From Ramazzottius varieornatus (taxonomy: Eukaryota; Tardigrada; Eutardigrada; Parachela; Ramazzottiidae): 64,000 nucleotides of DNA. The position numbers were made by a program, and so were the translations under genes. Of this stretch, positions 11,401-22,323 are shown in pieces. Location: NCBI GenBank assembly GCA_001949185.1, contig BDGG01000001.1, forward strand, positions 4,332,629 to 4,396,628, written 5' to 3'. The notes under the pieces are model-generated. The model worked only from the letters and a program-made list of their open reading frames with translations, ran no database searches and was not told where the DNA came from. Within the stretch, counting starts at the first letter, position 1. Every line of letters starts with the position of its first letter.

Positions 11401-14221
11401 TGTAAACTTTGGAGTGGACACGAGGATCCAAAATGGCATCAAACATCGTATACAGTCGATTGAGGAACCTGACTATCTCAATAGGATGATGGGTCGAAGA
11501 GAAGGCAGCAAACCCATCGACGCTACTGAACATAAGCGTAACGTCATCGTAGCGAAGACTGGGAATGGTCCGTTTGCACCGTAGATCGTCAGCAATGGCG
11601 GGTGGCACCACCGAGTAGATCAACCTGGAATAATCAAAAATTAGAAGGAGGAAAATTAATACCATTGTTCATCATGTCTGACAAAAAATTGAAAATCCGA
11701 TAATATGTCAAATGAGAAACCGGCAAATGAAACATGCAAAACTTCTATCCCGAGTGGCGCTGATTCTGGCCAATAACAAGTGTAAAATGCGCTACTTGAA
11801 ATGATGTTTTTAGGGTACAGTTTTCGTTTGCCGACTTCCAAGATAAATATGCGACTATGGACTCTTATGAAACTGACCGGTCGGTTTTCTTCTTTTCCGT
11901 TTCAAGTTCTTCCAGCCGAGACTGCATGACTTGCGTCATGGCTTCCATCTGCTTCGCCGCTTCCTGCTCTTTGGCGAAGACTTCCGACATGAGGATCAAA
12001 TCCTTCACGGCATCGTGAACCGGGATATCGGTCAGGTACACGCCTTGTTCGAACAGATCCTGTAAATCGGTGGCTGACGGCGAACAAAGGAATATTACGG
12101 TATTAGATTGCCATTGATATGTCATTCGTCCCCTGAGTTTCAACGGCTTTGTCGTCGTCGCCACTCTCTGTCTCAGGACATACGTCGTATTGATCAGGGC
12201 CAGGATATTCATGAATGAAAAGCCCGTCAGGCGAGGTCTGACTATCTCAAACATGGAGTCAATCGTCAAGCCTTGTTTCAAAAGGCCGTCACTGGACTGG
12301 AAGAGTCGCCGCACCACGTTCCCACATGACGTGATCTCTAGGTCGCGGTTGAACGTAATGTGAAACGGGAACAAGTGCGAGAAACTCTGCGGGCTGATCA
12401 AGCTTTTAGTGGAGTTCACTGGACGAGGAACGTTCGATTCTTGTCTATCGATTTCTTTCTGCTTCGAACTCATGGTTATAAAGAAGCAAATTTCACCCGG
12501 GTCTTGCTCTTCCTCCTGGTCTGTCGAGACTTCGACTTGGCAATCGACATTGAACAACTGTTTCAGAGAAGCTTTCAAGACACCTACGACTACGGGACCT
12601 AGGCCTGGACGAGTGGAGTAGTAGTGAAGGTAGAACTCTGTGCCGTCACCCCATTCGTCTCGCGTGACGCGGAAGGAAGGTGCGTGGTACCCGACGAACG
12701 TGGTGGATAAGTGATCGTGGAGGCCATCGAGTTGTTCGAGAAAGTCCATGGGAGTCCCGCCGAGAGCATAAAGTAGCTTGTCGTAGCCAATCTCCACGCA
12801 GAACTCAAAGAAGAACCCACCAAAAAGCTCTAGAATGGCCGCAGCAGGAACTCCTGCAACAATAGTCACAAAGTGTCAGGTCATCATCGAATACAAAGAA
12901 ACTACGTATATGTAATCGCATAAATTAGTTTCGACCGTTTTTCTACAGGTTGCATAATCTGTTCTTTCTTCCGGAGAACTGTTTCTTACCGAGAACTTTC
13001 TCTGCTGAAGCCACCAGATGGTAAGTGACCTCATCTGCATAACGCTCGTGCATGGCGAAGGTATTCGGAACATGATTTCCGGCTTCGCTCCTGTAACACA
13101 AAATTCTAGACGAAATTCAATGTTAACAACGCAAGCCTAGCTTCCTAGCCATGGCACATTTTGCAACGGTGGAAAAATCTTTGGATTCTATTTGACTCTT
13201 CAGTCGGAACTATGCTGTCCGAGCATCTGCTGGGTTTCGTCAAGCGGCGCAATGTTTTTGGCGGAAAACCCTCGTTAGGCTTACATCTTAGCGGCACGAG
13301 CATGAAAACCATTTCTTCTACTCAATACTAACTCAGATGCGGATTTTGGAGAGAGTCATCGCGTACATTTCAGTCTCTCGAAAATGCGCCGGAGCCAGCT
13401 GGTCCATCGCGCGGGTTTCTCGATTCAGTCGAAATGGGTGATTATGCAGCGATTCCACTTCTCGTAACTGGCGCGTTTTTGCTCTTTACGAAAATTTTCC
13501 ATCTCGTTCGAGTATATATACTTAATTATCATAAATTCACAACGAATACAATAATGAAGAGGTAGCTACAATAATGGAGATGCTAGAACGGATGCGGACG
13601 CGATGGTCATTAGTACGTCCTCTATAACCATGAGCGTTATCGCTCATGTCGGACGCGGTGCATTTCGCACTTTTCGTATATAAAAGTCATTACGAGAAGC
13701 TATCACGGACTTCCGTCAAGAGCTCCGAAATGAGTGATTCCACTTCTCCTGTCATAACCGACTCGAAATGATCGAAAGTAGAACCACTCATTACGGAGCT
13801 CCTGACGGAGGTCCGTACTGGTTCTCCGTGATGAAGTGGAATCGCTGCATACACTGCAATCCTGGTGAGCGGAACTCTATGAAAATCAATCTCTCGAGCC
13901 GTACCTGACGGACTCCCAGGTCGCTGCTCCAAATTTTCTTGTTATGAGTTGTTCGATGGCGCAATTGATAAGTCCGTACTACAGAAGCAGAAAATTGTGT
14001 TAACGTAACTGAATTCGACAAAGAAATTTGAATCAAGACTAAATTGGATGGCAGAAAACAATTTCGGGAGGACTGCTGTCCGAAGTGCCGCAGTCTCTAG
14101 TAACTGGCTCGAAACGCGCGCGACGTGAAATGGCAACCATCCCAAGATCGTTTGCCGGCCCCCGAAACCCCCTTTTTTGAAACTGAAACACGGAGAACGG
14201 ATAGAGTCAAACACTTGCCAT
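8404..14221 (-). CDS. Soluble guanylyl cyclase, beta-type subunit (paralogue 2)
   Basis: Exons (minus): 14219-14221 (ATG), 13905-13978, 12990-13090, 11878-12853, 11399-11624, 11170-11319, 11011-11047, 10872-10905, 8866-8949, 8404-8782; phases agree, 687 residues. The haem domain has YGLIN, H105 within LHDHL and YYSTR. The cyclase domain has KVETIAD, RYCLFGD and INLTSRT, i.e. the beta half-site, while the first metal Asp is lost (FSSVDGF). It ends in CTIL, a prenylation box. Intron 1 uses a GC donor (ATG|gcaagt). The last large intron (8950-10871) carries AT-rich repeats. Domain order, exon 4 length (976 nt) and exon 5 length (226 nt) equal those of paralogue 1, so the two arose by tandem duplication. 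The product should act as a gas-sensing cGMP synthase half, probably at membranes. Confidence 0.88.
9775..10095. repeat. AT-rich repeats in intron 8 of cyclase paralogue 2
   Basis: Units like atatcgatatatcagtaat recur, two in direct tandem at about 10036-10085 and more diverged ones near 9780-9845. The unit is itself nearly palindromic (atcgat). The rest of this 1.9-kb intron has no recognised gene. Confidence 0.6.
11720..11834. repeat. Short palindromic element, copy 4
   Basis: Ends ccggcaaatgaaa and tttcgtttgccgac pair; core cgagtggcgct ... gcgctacttg. It fills most of intron 4 of cyclase paralogue 2. Confidence 0.7.
13695..13830. repeat. Hairpin-forming inverted repeat
   Basis: About 43 bp at 13695-13737 is complementary, with some mismatches, to about 13786-13830 (cttccgtcaagagctccg against cggagctcctgacggagg). 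A second pair in the same intron joins gcagcgattccacttc (near 13447) to gaagtggaatcgctgc (near 13833), and catgagcg-ttat-cgctcatg near 13630 is a perfect small hairpin. All lie in intron 2 of cyclase paralogue 2, suggesting a decayed foldback element of ~400 bp. Confidence 0.55.
14050..14160. repeat. Short palindromic element, copy 5
   Basis: Has the family's central phrase taactggctcgaaacg, a decayed core, and the end gatcgtttgccggcc. It occupies about half of the 240-bp first intron of cyclase paralogue 2. Confidence 0.65.
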
Positions 14222-14936
14222 GCTTGTACTAAAATTCGCGTAACAATCGGGCCAATGCGCAGTGATCAACAAAACATCGCGCCTCAAGAACGGGGAAGAA
14301 AAGCCCACTCAAAAGGGTATTCCTCACATTGAACCTGTTGCCACATTTCTTGGTCGACCTACAAGACGGGGAAACAGAACTATTGCTACAGGTTTAGTAA
14401 CTGCAGTTTCTACTTGAATGAAGAAGACCTTTACCAGCTCAAAGACAGGCAACTCGAGTATAATCACCCTCCTCTTATGAAGCCCGATCCCGATGACAGG
14501 AAGATCGAAGCTGCGCTGGTCCATCAATAGCCTGATTGGGTATCGATACGGTTCCCAGACCAGGCTTTCCTTCCCGGTCGAGGTACAGGGCAGGACGGAA
14601 CAAGCTTTACAAATGGGTGTCAACGAAATCAGGTGGCTATTGCCAATCGGGATGAGCATCGGTTTGTCTGAAATTTTAATTTGTTGCCAGTATTTGAAGC
14701 GCTACGCCCATTTTTGGAAGCTTGTTTTGTCCTGCACTGTACTCAGCATTCAGCAGTCAAGAAAAATCCCCGGGGTCCAAACCCCCGAAACCGATTCCTG
14801 AACAACCGTCTTATTAACACTCTGCGTACGACCGTCCTCTTTGTGTATACAATCACTCAGTTTTATTCACCTCTCAGTTTTAGCTATTGGTCTTTCTGGT
14901 CTGGGTCTTTTTGTTTGCATGTACCTCGGTCTTCTC
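14222..14936. other. Gap upstream of cyclase paralogue 2, next to the transposon
   Basis: No gene recognised. A 21-bp stretch at 14831-14851 (accgtcctctttgtgtatac a) recurs inverted at 17601-17621 on the other side of the transposon. Confidence 0.5.
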
Positions 14937-17349
14937 ACAAGGGATTAACGCCAGTCTGTCCACTCTGATCCTCAAACCAATATGATAGCATGATAGAGCA
15001 GAGTTTGCTCATCAAACTGAGATAAACTAAATCGGCGAAATAAAATCCTGGAAGACGCCACAGGAAGCGGACGTGACGTCAAATTCAGGGCGAATCACCA
15101 GTGTGACAGCAAATCAACTGATTTGATTGCCTGATGGGTGATTTGATATTGATTGAACCAGTTGCGCTTGTACTCTACGCTAAGCCAAGCGCGATCAGTT
15201 TTGCTGTGCCTGTTGCTTCATTGCTCTTACATTCATCATTCCGTTACTGCGGGATTTCCACTGTCGCCCGAAATGGATTTCGTTAATCCGATGAATGTGT
15301 TGAAGCTTCTGGAGGAGGACCACAAGCAGCTCTTCCAACTGGATGGACAACCGAGCGAGGCTGATAAGCAGTTAAAAGAACTCGTCAGAGGTATTGTACT
15401 GTTGCCGTTTACTATGGCTGACATTGATATGAGATATTCCACCTGTTTTTGTTTCAGAATTTATGGATGTTGAAATCAACCGAGCAGGTAGTTCTTCGTT
15501 GGCACTTGAAGAAGACCTGCAATATGAAATGCAAACAGACATGCAGACGTTCGACGAGTTCGAGAAGTTGGTTGCTGCGTCTAATCAGCTGGCTGAACCC
15601 GACGAAAATCCTAGCCAAGAAGATAAAGTCGTCGAGCCTCTCTCCAGTGGAACGGAACCATCGTCCAACGAATTCTATGTCCCGCGAATACCGAACCCAA
15701 AACAGCCGCCAAGTAACGCAGTCACCCTCGACTACAAGAAACGCTCCGTCGATTTCTGGAGGAATGTCGCTACGAAGAAACGACGTAGCCTTTCGTGTGT
15801 CCAGACCATGTTCAAGAAAGTCACAAGTATTCGACAACTCCAAGAATGGGAACGACATGTTGCTGAGGGCGGTTCCAGATATGATAAGCTGAAGGCGCTG
15901 CGTTTGGAGACTGGCAAGCAGTTCTTCCTGGCCAAGCAGAAGCCTCATATTGTGAAAGATATGGATATTCGACGTTGGACTGTTACTGCGAACCGAACCA
16001 TTGGCCTGGTAGATTTCATGGCGTCTCCGGATTGGGTGGGAAAGTTGAAGAGGTAAACACATTGAAGTATTAAAATGAAATATGTATCATTGCTTACGCA
16101 GATCACTTCAACCGAGAATTTCGCTCACGAGTTACTGCGCCACACTAACGGGATCGATATTGTAGGTATTACGGCATCGTCGATCGGAAGATCACCAAGT
16201 TCGTGACCGACAAGTACATTCAAGAAGCCCCGCAAGTAAAGAACACTGCGGAGGAGTGTGTCGCCCTTGTCAGATCGAGGATCTCAGATTACGGCTTGGA
16301 CTGTATGTGGAACACGGATCAGTCTGGGTTCGATTACGAGATGAGACCAGGGCGCACACTGCATCTGGCCGGCGCAAAACATGTTCTTGCGGTCTGTCAG
16401 TCGGAGAACTCCATGATGCATGGCTACACGGTTATGATGACCATTTCGCCCGCCATGCGCAAGTTTCTCCCACAACTGTGGATCACTCTCCAGGAGGACA
16501 AAGGCGTTTTCGGTCCTATGGTGGCAAGGACAATGTTTAAAGCTGACAACCTGTATGTCACTGCTTCGGCTTCGGGCAAGATGACAAAGAAGCTCTACTT
16601 GGAATAGTGTGAAAAGATATTGTTTTCTCATGTGGAAGATCGCTGCATTCTGCTGGCCGATTCGTGGAGAACCTATTCTGACTAGGACGCTGTTTTGGAA
16701 TTCAAGCCTGAAGAACTGGAATACGAAATGATCACGATTCCTTCGAAAGTGACTGGTGATATCCAACCACTGGACAGACTCTTCTTCCGAATGTATAAAG
16801 ACTTCTTCCGGAAGATCTCCAGTTTCATCATTTTGCACAGCCTTCCACTTCAAGTTCATCATCGAGACGTAATCCTCAAGATGCATTCTGTGGTTTACCA
16901 ACAGTTCCAGTCTCCCCGGTTTGGAGACCTAGTCAACCAGGCCTGGCACCTGTGCGGCTATACTGACGAGTCCTTTGACTATGTAAATCCTACCGAATTC
17001 TCTTTCCCCAAGAAGTTGACTGGTCATTGCGACCATGAAAACTGCGACGACCGGCTTTTGCTTAAGTGCGGCTGGTGCAAAGCTCCTCTCTGCTTCCATC
17101 ACTTCTACGATCAGTATCACCTCTGTAAAATTTATCTTCCATGAGTTCTGTGAAATTATAGACTGTGCTAGTATAGTTGGTCATGTCATGTCGATGTTAG
17201 GATTTGACGTCACTTCCGCTTCCTGTGGCGTCTTCCAGGATTTTATTTCGCCGATTTAGTTTATCTCAGTTTGTGGAGCGAACTCTGCTCTATCATGCTA
17301 TCATATTGGTTTGAGGATCAGAGTGGACAGACTGGCGTTAATCCCTTGT
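14937..17349 (+). mobile_element. DDE DNA transposon with long terminal inverted repeats
   Basis: Sequence 14937-15083 is repeated in reverse complement at 17203-17349 (~147 bp, only a few mismatches), beginning ACAAGGGATTAACGCCAG at both ends. Between the arms lies a single spliced transposase gene of the pogo/Tigger type, broken by two TAG codons. Arms this alike suggest a fairly recent insertion. I see no convincing target-site duplication just outside. A shorter inverted pair farther out (14831-14851 with 17601-17621) hints at a larger or nested element. Confidence 0.85.
15273..17144 (+). pseudogene. pogo/Tigger-like DDE transposase, two in-frame TAGs
   Basis: Exons 15273-15390, 15458-16052 and 16166-17144 join in phase. 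The N-terminal half has a CENP-B/Tc5-type helix-turn-helix ending in DFMASPDW and RKITKF. The catalytic triad is visible: first Asp in WNTDQSGFDYE, second in LLADSW, third in IQPLDRLFFRMYK. The C-terminus carries a Cys/His cluster (HCDHENC ... CGWC ... CFHHFYDQYH) that probably binds zinc. In the same frame TAG stops occur at 16605-16607 and 16683-16685, flanking the second Asp, and the real end is 17142-17144. So translation would stop before two catalytic residues. It is either recently inactivated or read through; inactivation is far likelier. Confidence 0.82.
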
Positions 17350-18118
17350 CAGCAAAGCAACACTAATGATCAGCGGTCAACAAAACCCCAGCACGCTGGA
17401 AGTTTTTCTACGGTTTCGGGTGGTTTGGGTGAAATTTGGTGTTTCGTCTCTTCGTGCGACACACGTGCACGGTATTCGCTTAGGAAGAAAATCAAGACGA
17501 CCAGTTCTCCCTTTTGAGATTTGGCGTTCATGGCCTGCCAATTATCCGAATTTCGAAATTTCGAAAATTGTCTATTGGTTGGACCAGCCGATAAAATTCC
17601 TGTATACACAAAGAGGACGGTACTATTCTGCAAACATGAAAACGATCGTGCTGAAAGTGTTAAGTAGTCAATGTTCCGGATCATGGACCGCCGAAAGTCG
17701 ATCGCAGTTTTGAGACTCTAATATTTCGCCCAATTACCGCTACCTTTTTCTTATCTCGAAGTGTGGAGGAAAGTTTTCTTGTGGGAAGGCACGTTCTTGG
17801 GTTATACCAAGGTTATACTGTAATATAATCACCGCACCCATCCATGGTACTTGCAAGTTGCAACTCCCCGAACTCACAGAGCGAGCCGCTGGCGAGCCGC
17901 AGGCGAGCCTTTCGCTGCTTAATTATATCGGGGATTCTACCGCACTTACAAGCTCGCAGGCTGTCAGTAATATTCTGCATTCTGTGAGAATGTGGCAAAA
18001 AAACGTAGCTCTTTGTTAGCCCTGAAAAACATGAGAATACAACTTCCCATAATGAACAAGCGTTATTCTATGATGGATAAATGTTATATGTTATTACAAT
18101 GTTATAAAATGACGAAAG
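17350..18118. other. Gap between transposon and RNF10 3' end
   Basis: No gene recognised. It should hold the 3' UTR of RNF10 on the minus strand. A 21-bp inverted partner of 14831-14851 lies at 17601-17621. Confidence 0.5.
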
Positions 18119-21100
18119 TCAAACACGCGGTCCACGATCGTCCGTAGAGAACAGGATTGTCATCTTCTTCTTCTTCTTGGACGTCTTGCCACCCGTCCGG
18201 ACAGGAGCCTGCTCGCTAGCCACCTGTAAACGGCTGAACGCGGCATCCAAGCCCGAAGAGAAGGTACGAGCAAAGTCCGGCACTGGGTGACCAGCTTCCC
18301 CTTCGCCACCGCTGTTCTCCTCCTGGCTGAAATTTCTCTGTCGTCCGCCGGTCGATGTACTTGGCTGTCCCGAGACAGCAGTGCTGGTTGACAGACTTGG
18401 CATGCTTCTCTGCACTTTTCCGTCACGCAACATCTGTAATGAAATACTTTTATGATTGTACCCACGTAGGTATGTCATTAAGTCGTTTTGCCGAAATGGA
18501 AGCTTACCTGAGCGAAGGAGCGCAAACTCGAAGCGGTATCATCCTTCGATGGTGAAGAAGAGGGCGGAGGAGAAGGCTCACTGCCAACCACCGGGAACAT
18601 CTCCTGGGAAGACAAGTCGAGGTCTTCGCGACGGACGCTGGTGTCGCGCTGACGGCGAATGATGTCGCCTTGTAGACTGAACAGCGTCTGACCACGAATG
18701 TCACGTCGGAAAGCGTTCTCAGCAGTCTTCCGCGCTCCTTCCTCCTCTCTTCAAAATTTATTAAAGCATCAAAGCAATGGCACTGTCAAAGGTAGATTAT
18801 TGGATCCACGGGGAAGTTACCTCGTTTTCATGGCGCGCATCATTTCGCGCTGTTGAACCTCCGGTTCAAAAGCATGCATCACTTCTTCGCTGATGTATGG
18901 CGGCTTCAAGTCCAGCTCCACCAATTGAATAACACAAGTCAGGGGCAAGTGCGACAAGTACCGATATCTAAGGGTAAGACAAGTCCGATACCAAAAAGTA
19001 TGAGAGAGTGACTAGCTCAAAGTGTGCTGAAAAATCAACGAGGACGAATCATAAAGTACAACTTACCGTTTACGGACTTCTTCGGTGACACTCCAGGTCT
19101 CGACTTCCAGGACCTGGCTGGTGATTTCTGGCGGAGACTGGCTCAGCTGTCCGTATTGCGCATTCAGCATGCGAACGTTAATGGGATGGAGGTAGACGTG
19201 TTGTCCGTTGGCCGACTGGTAGAAGTAGCTCGTGCTATGCGGTGCATTCTTTCCCCTCTTTCCACCATCGTTCTCCTTCTTCTTAGTCACTTCCACACTG
19301 CCACTGGACGACGAGGCAGAGACCGGGCTTCCCACCACCGTTTTATGGGCCATAGGTCCAACATCTTCCGCTTCTTCATCGGAGAAGGCCGAAGAGTACA
19401 CCTTCTTCGGCGCGATCTCCATCACCTTCGAAACCTTCTCGTCTAGCTTTTGCTACAATCACAAAGACCAATCGATTCATATCTTCATAACAACAGACAA
19501 AACTGCAAAAACAACACTGGACGTTTCCTGCAAAAGGAAGTTTGGCAAACAAACTCGACCAGATTGTTTTTCAAGGTGCGCACTCTTTCGGCGAGTTACA
19601 CTACATGTATACGCCAGTTATAAAAACGATCCGATCTACTGCAGCTGGTTTGCCGGGCTCTCAAATATTTCTAGTTCCATATTGATTACCGTTTGATCAG
19701 ACGTTTCCTCCAAAGATGGCGGTGGACTTTTAGCCAGCTTCTGAACTCTTTCATGGAGACTCTTTAGTGCCGCCTCGAGGAAACAGGCTTCGGGAGTGTC
19801 GCCTTCAGTGGCCATGGCAAACAGCAGCTCGCTTTCCTCCTGCGAAACAGCTTACTGTCAGAATTTCTAATTTCTAATCTGGATTCGGTTTTGCGTTTTC
19901 TACCTTTGCGACGATCTGTTGTTGAATCTGTTCAGGTTTGATAGTGAGTATCTTCGAGAATGCTAGCGACGCTTGATCTTCCTTCAGGTTGTAGAAGACA
20001 CCCAGCCGGTCCTCGTACTCCGTCGCCGGAAAAGGCCAGACACTTCCCCGTTGGCACAGCATCAGGCGCATCGTCACATCCATCCCACCCTTGATCAGAG
20101 GCCTCATCTGGCTGGAAAAGCTCTTCAGGTCCCTCTCGTAGACGGAGTCGTAGCAGATAGGACATTTGCGGTATCCGAGGTCGGACAGGGCTAAGTAGTG
20201 CAAGATGCACGGCCAGCAGAAGACGTGACCACATCGCGTGATCTTGGCAGCCACCGGCTCATGCAGGCAGATCGGACATGACAGCTCTTCGTGCCCGTAG
20301 CTCCTCTGCAAAACACCTCGTATAATACCTAATATATAACTGAATACCCCACCAAAAGTAACATACCAAGATGAACAACCGAATGATCAGCAGTTTTTTC
20401 GGAATACTAGACGCACTTACAATCTGTTCGATATTGTTCCAGTCCACCAACACATCGGGATCGACATGATGCACCGCGTAATCTCCGTCTTCCCGCACGA
20501 CAAACTGGCAACTAATAGCAGAAAGAAGTTACGGTCTGTTCTGTTTGGAAGAACTGTTGGAAGTAACTTACTTCGCCTGCATGAACTGTTCCTTGCTGTA
20601 GGTCCTGATTTGACCACCGTGCTGACCAGTCAAGTTTCTTTCCCAGCGCGTGTTCTGACCCTGACTTCCGCCTCGTGTGCGCCCAACGTACTCTTCCTCC
20701 CGTCTCCGATTGTAGTCCAGATTCAACAAGTGCGCATAGTTATGCTTGCGCGAACCCTGTTCCAAGCCATTGATACCTAGCTCTTCGAAGGATCCCAGGC
20801 CTGATGGCTGAATTCCTCCGCCTCTGTTGGGCCCACCGGAGAACAACGACACACCGCCACCTCCTCGGTTCCCGCGAGCTTGACCGCCACGGTTATTCTG
20901 GTTAGATGTGGCACTCGAGCGTCCCGAGCCTCTGACATTACATTGATGGCTGCTGCCTGCGGACGGAACAGAGAGAGCAGGCTGATGAGATGCGGGCACG
21001 AAGACACTGGCAGCTGAAACAACGAAATCAAATCAATCAACCCGAGTCAACAATGAGGTAGCAGCTACCACCACCGGATGTAGCAACTACCACAGTACTC

Positions 21101-21394
21101 AACACAGTGGCTTCCGCTGATTGCAGCTTTCTTTTAGATTCGCCGGAAGTCAAGATCATTTTTTAAAAAATATCCGCACGGGCGACGTGGAACAGCTGAT
21201 TCCAGATTTCTAACATCTTCCTCTCTTCCACGAGAATTTGTCTCCGAACCAACGGACTTACCAGGATTGAGTCGTCCGCTGTTTGAGAGTCTGCTGAAGC
21301 CACCTTGGTTGCCACCCGAGGCATTCCCCGCATTGCGTTTGGCAACCTTGTCCATGCTGCGATCGCTGACTAACTCTACTTGTTCCCTTTGCAT
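18119..21394 (-). CDS. RNF10: RING finger protein 10 homologue
   Basis: Exons (minus): 21262-21394, 20572-21013, 20421-20511, 19904-20305, 19690-19839, 19067-19452, 18821-18967, 18508-18748, 18119-18433; phases agree, 768 residues (human protein 811). The start ATG 21392-21394 heads the first exon. After a Gly/Arg/Asn-rich N-terminus comes the family block NCQFVVREDGDY, then a C3HC4 RING (CPIC ... CGHVFC ... CILHYL ... CPIC), then the conserved FYQSANGQH and RYLSHLPLTC segments, and a Lys-rich tail. RNF10 is a cytosolic/nuclear E3 ligase; in other animals it ubiquitinates 40S ribosomal proteins of stalled initiation complexes and also binds Meox2. It is a minus-strand single-copy gene placed between cyclase paralogues 2 and 3. 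Confidence 0.93.
19542..19658. repeat. Short palindromic element, copy 6
   Basis: Ends ttggcaaacaaactcg and ctggtttgccggg; core caaggtgcgca; in RNF10 intron 5. Confidence 0.65.
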
Positions 21395-22323
21395 GGGATA
21401 ACTTCAACGAGTGGGTCTCACGGACCTTGACGGTCTTCCGTGTGACGAGGGATGGTTCCAGAAGAAGGAAATCGTTACATACTCTCAGGCGTTCAGAATA
21501 TTCCATTGTGTAGGAGCAGCTTACAAATCCATTCTCAAACTACAATGCAAACTGCTAAATAAATTGCAGATTTCGATGAGTAAGTGTTGAAAGACGGAAG
21601 ACGTGAGAATAGAGGGACGCCTGTCCCGAGGTTGAGGGCGAGGAGCGGATGAGAGTCGCAGGGCACTTTGGTCCGGAAGGTCCGTGAACTGAATATGACT
21701 AGTGAATTTACTGAAAATTGAATTCAAAACTTTTCTGGGCTGAAAATTCTGCACGCTGTTGCGTAGCCTAGCGTAGGGTTTTCCCTCCGTTCGGTTTGTT
21801 CAGTGACGCCACTATCATACATCCCAGGCTCCCAAGCTGTATCACACATCCCAGATGGAGCCACGGAGGTACGTGTATGAGTGGTCGTTGTAGTGGTGGT
21901 CTTGATGATTTTTCAAGCGATGCGCTTGTTGCCTTCGTTGATTTGCCCAGCCAGCTTACCCATCTCTGGCCTCCATCTTGCGCATCTCCTCCTCGAACTG
22001 GGCAGAATGCCCGCCGAAATCCTGTTCGATGACGCTGGTGCATGTTGTGCTGCCTTATAGAGATGCGTTCGCTTCCACAATTCCACTTCTTCCGCCTTAT
22101 TTGCCTTATTATCTGTCCTGTTTGCCATTTACGCCAGACGAAAATCAGGACCTCTAAGTAAAAATTACGGCACGATACTAAAGACTTTGGATTTTATTAA
22201 GTTTCCTTCACGACAGGCCCTGTTCCTGGAGCACTGACACAGTGCCACGGCACGAACACAGTTTTTGGGATGAAATACAATTCTGCCTAAAGAACAAATT
22301 CGACGAATATGCAACTGCATAAA
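21395..22323. other. Gap between RNF10 start and cyclase paralogue 3 end
   Basis: No complete gene. On the minus strand around 21960-22050 a short frame reads SVIEQDFGGHSAQFEEEM, acid-rich and protein-like, but it is broken by a stop within ~30 codons and has no clear splice partners. It may be a fragment of an old gene copy; I do not assign it. Confidence 0.35.

Noticed and set aside
16605-16685. TAG read as an amino acid (alternative code)
   Set aside because: Other genes in the window show ordinary use of stop codons, so decay of a transposon is simpler.
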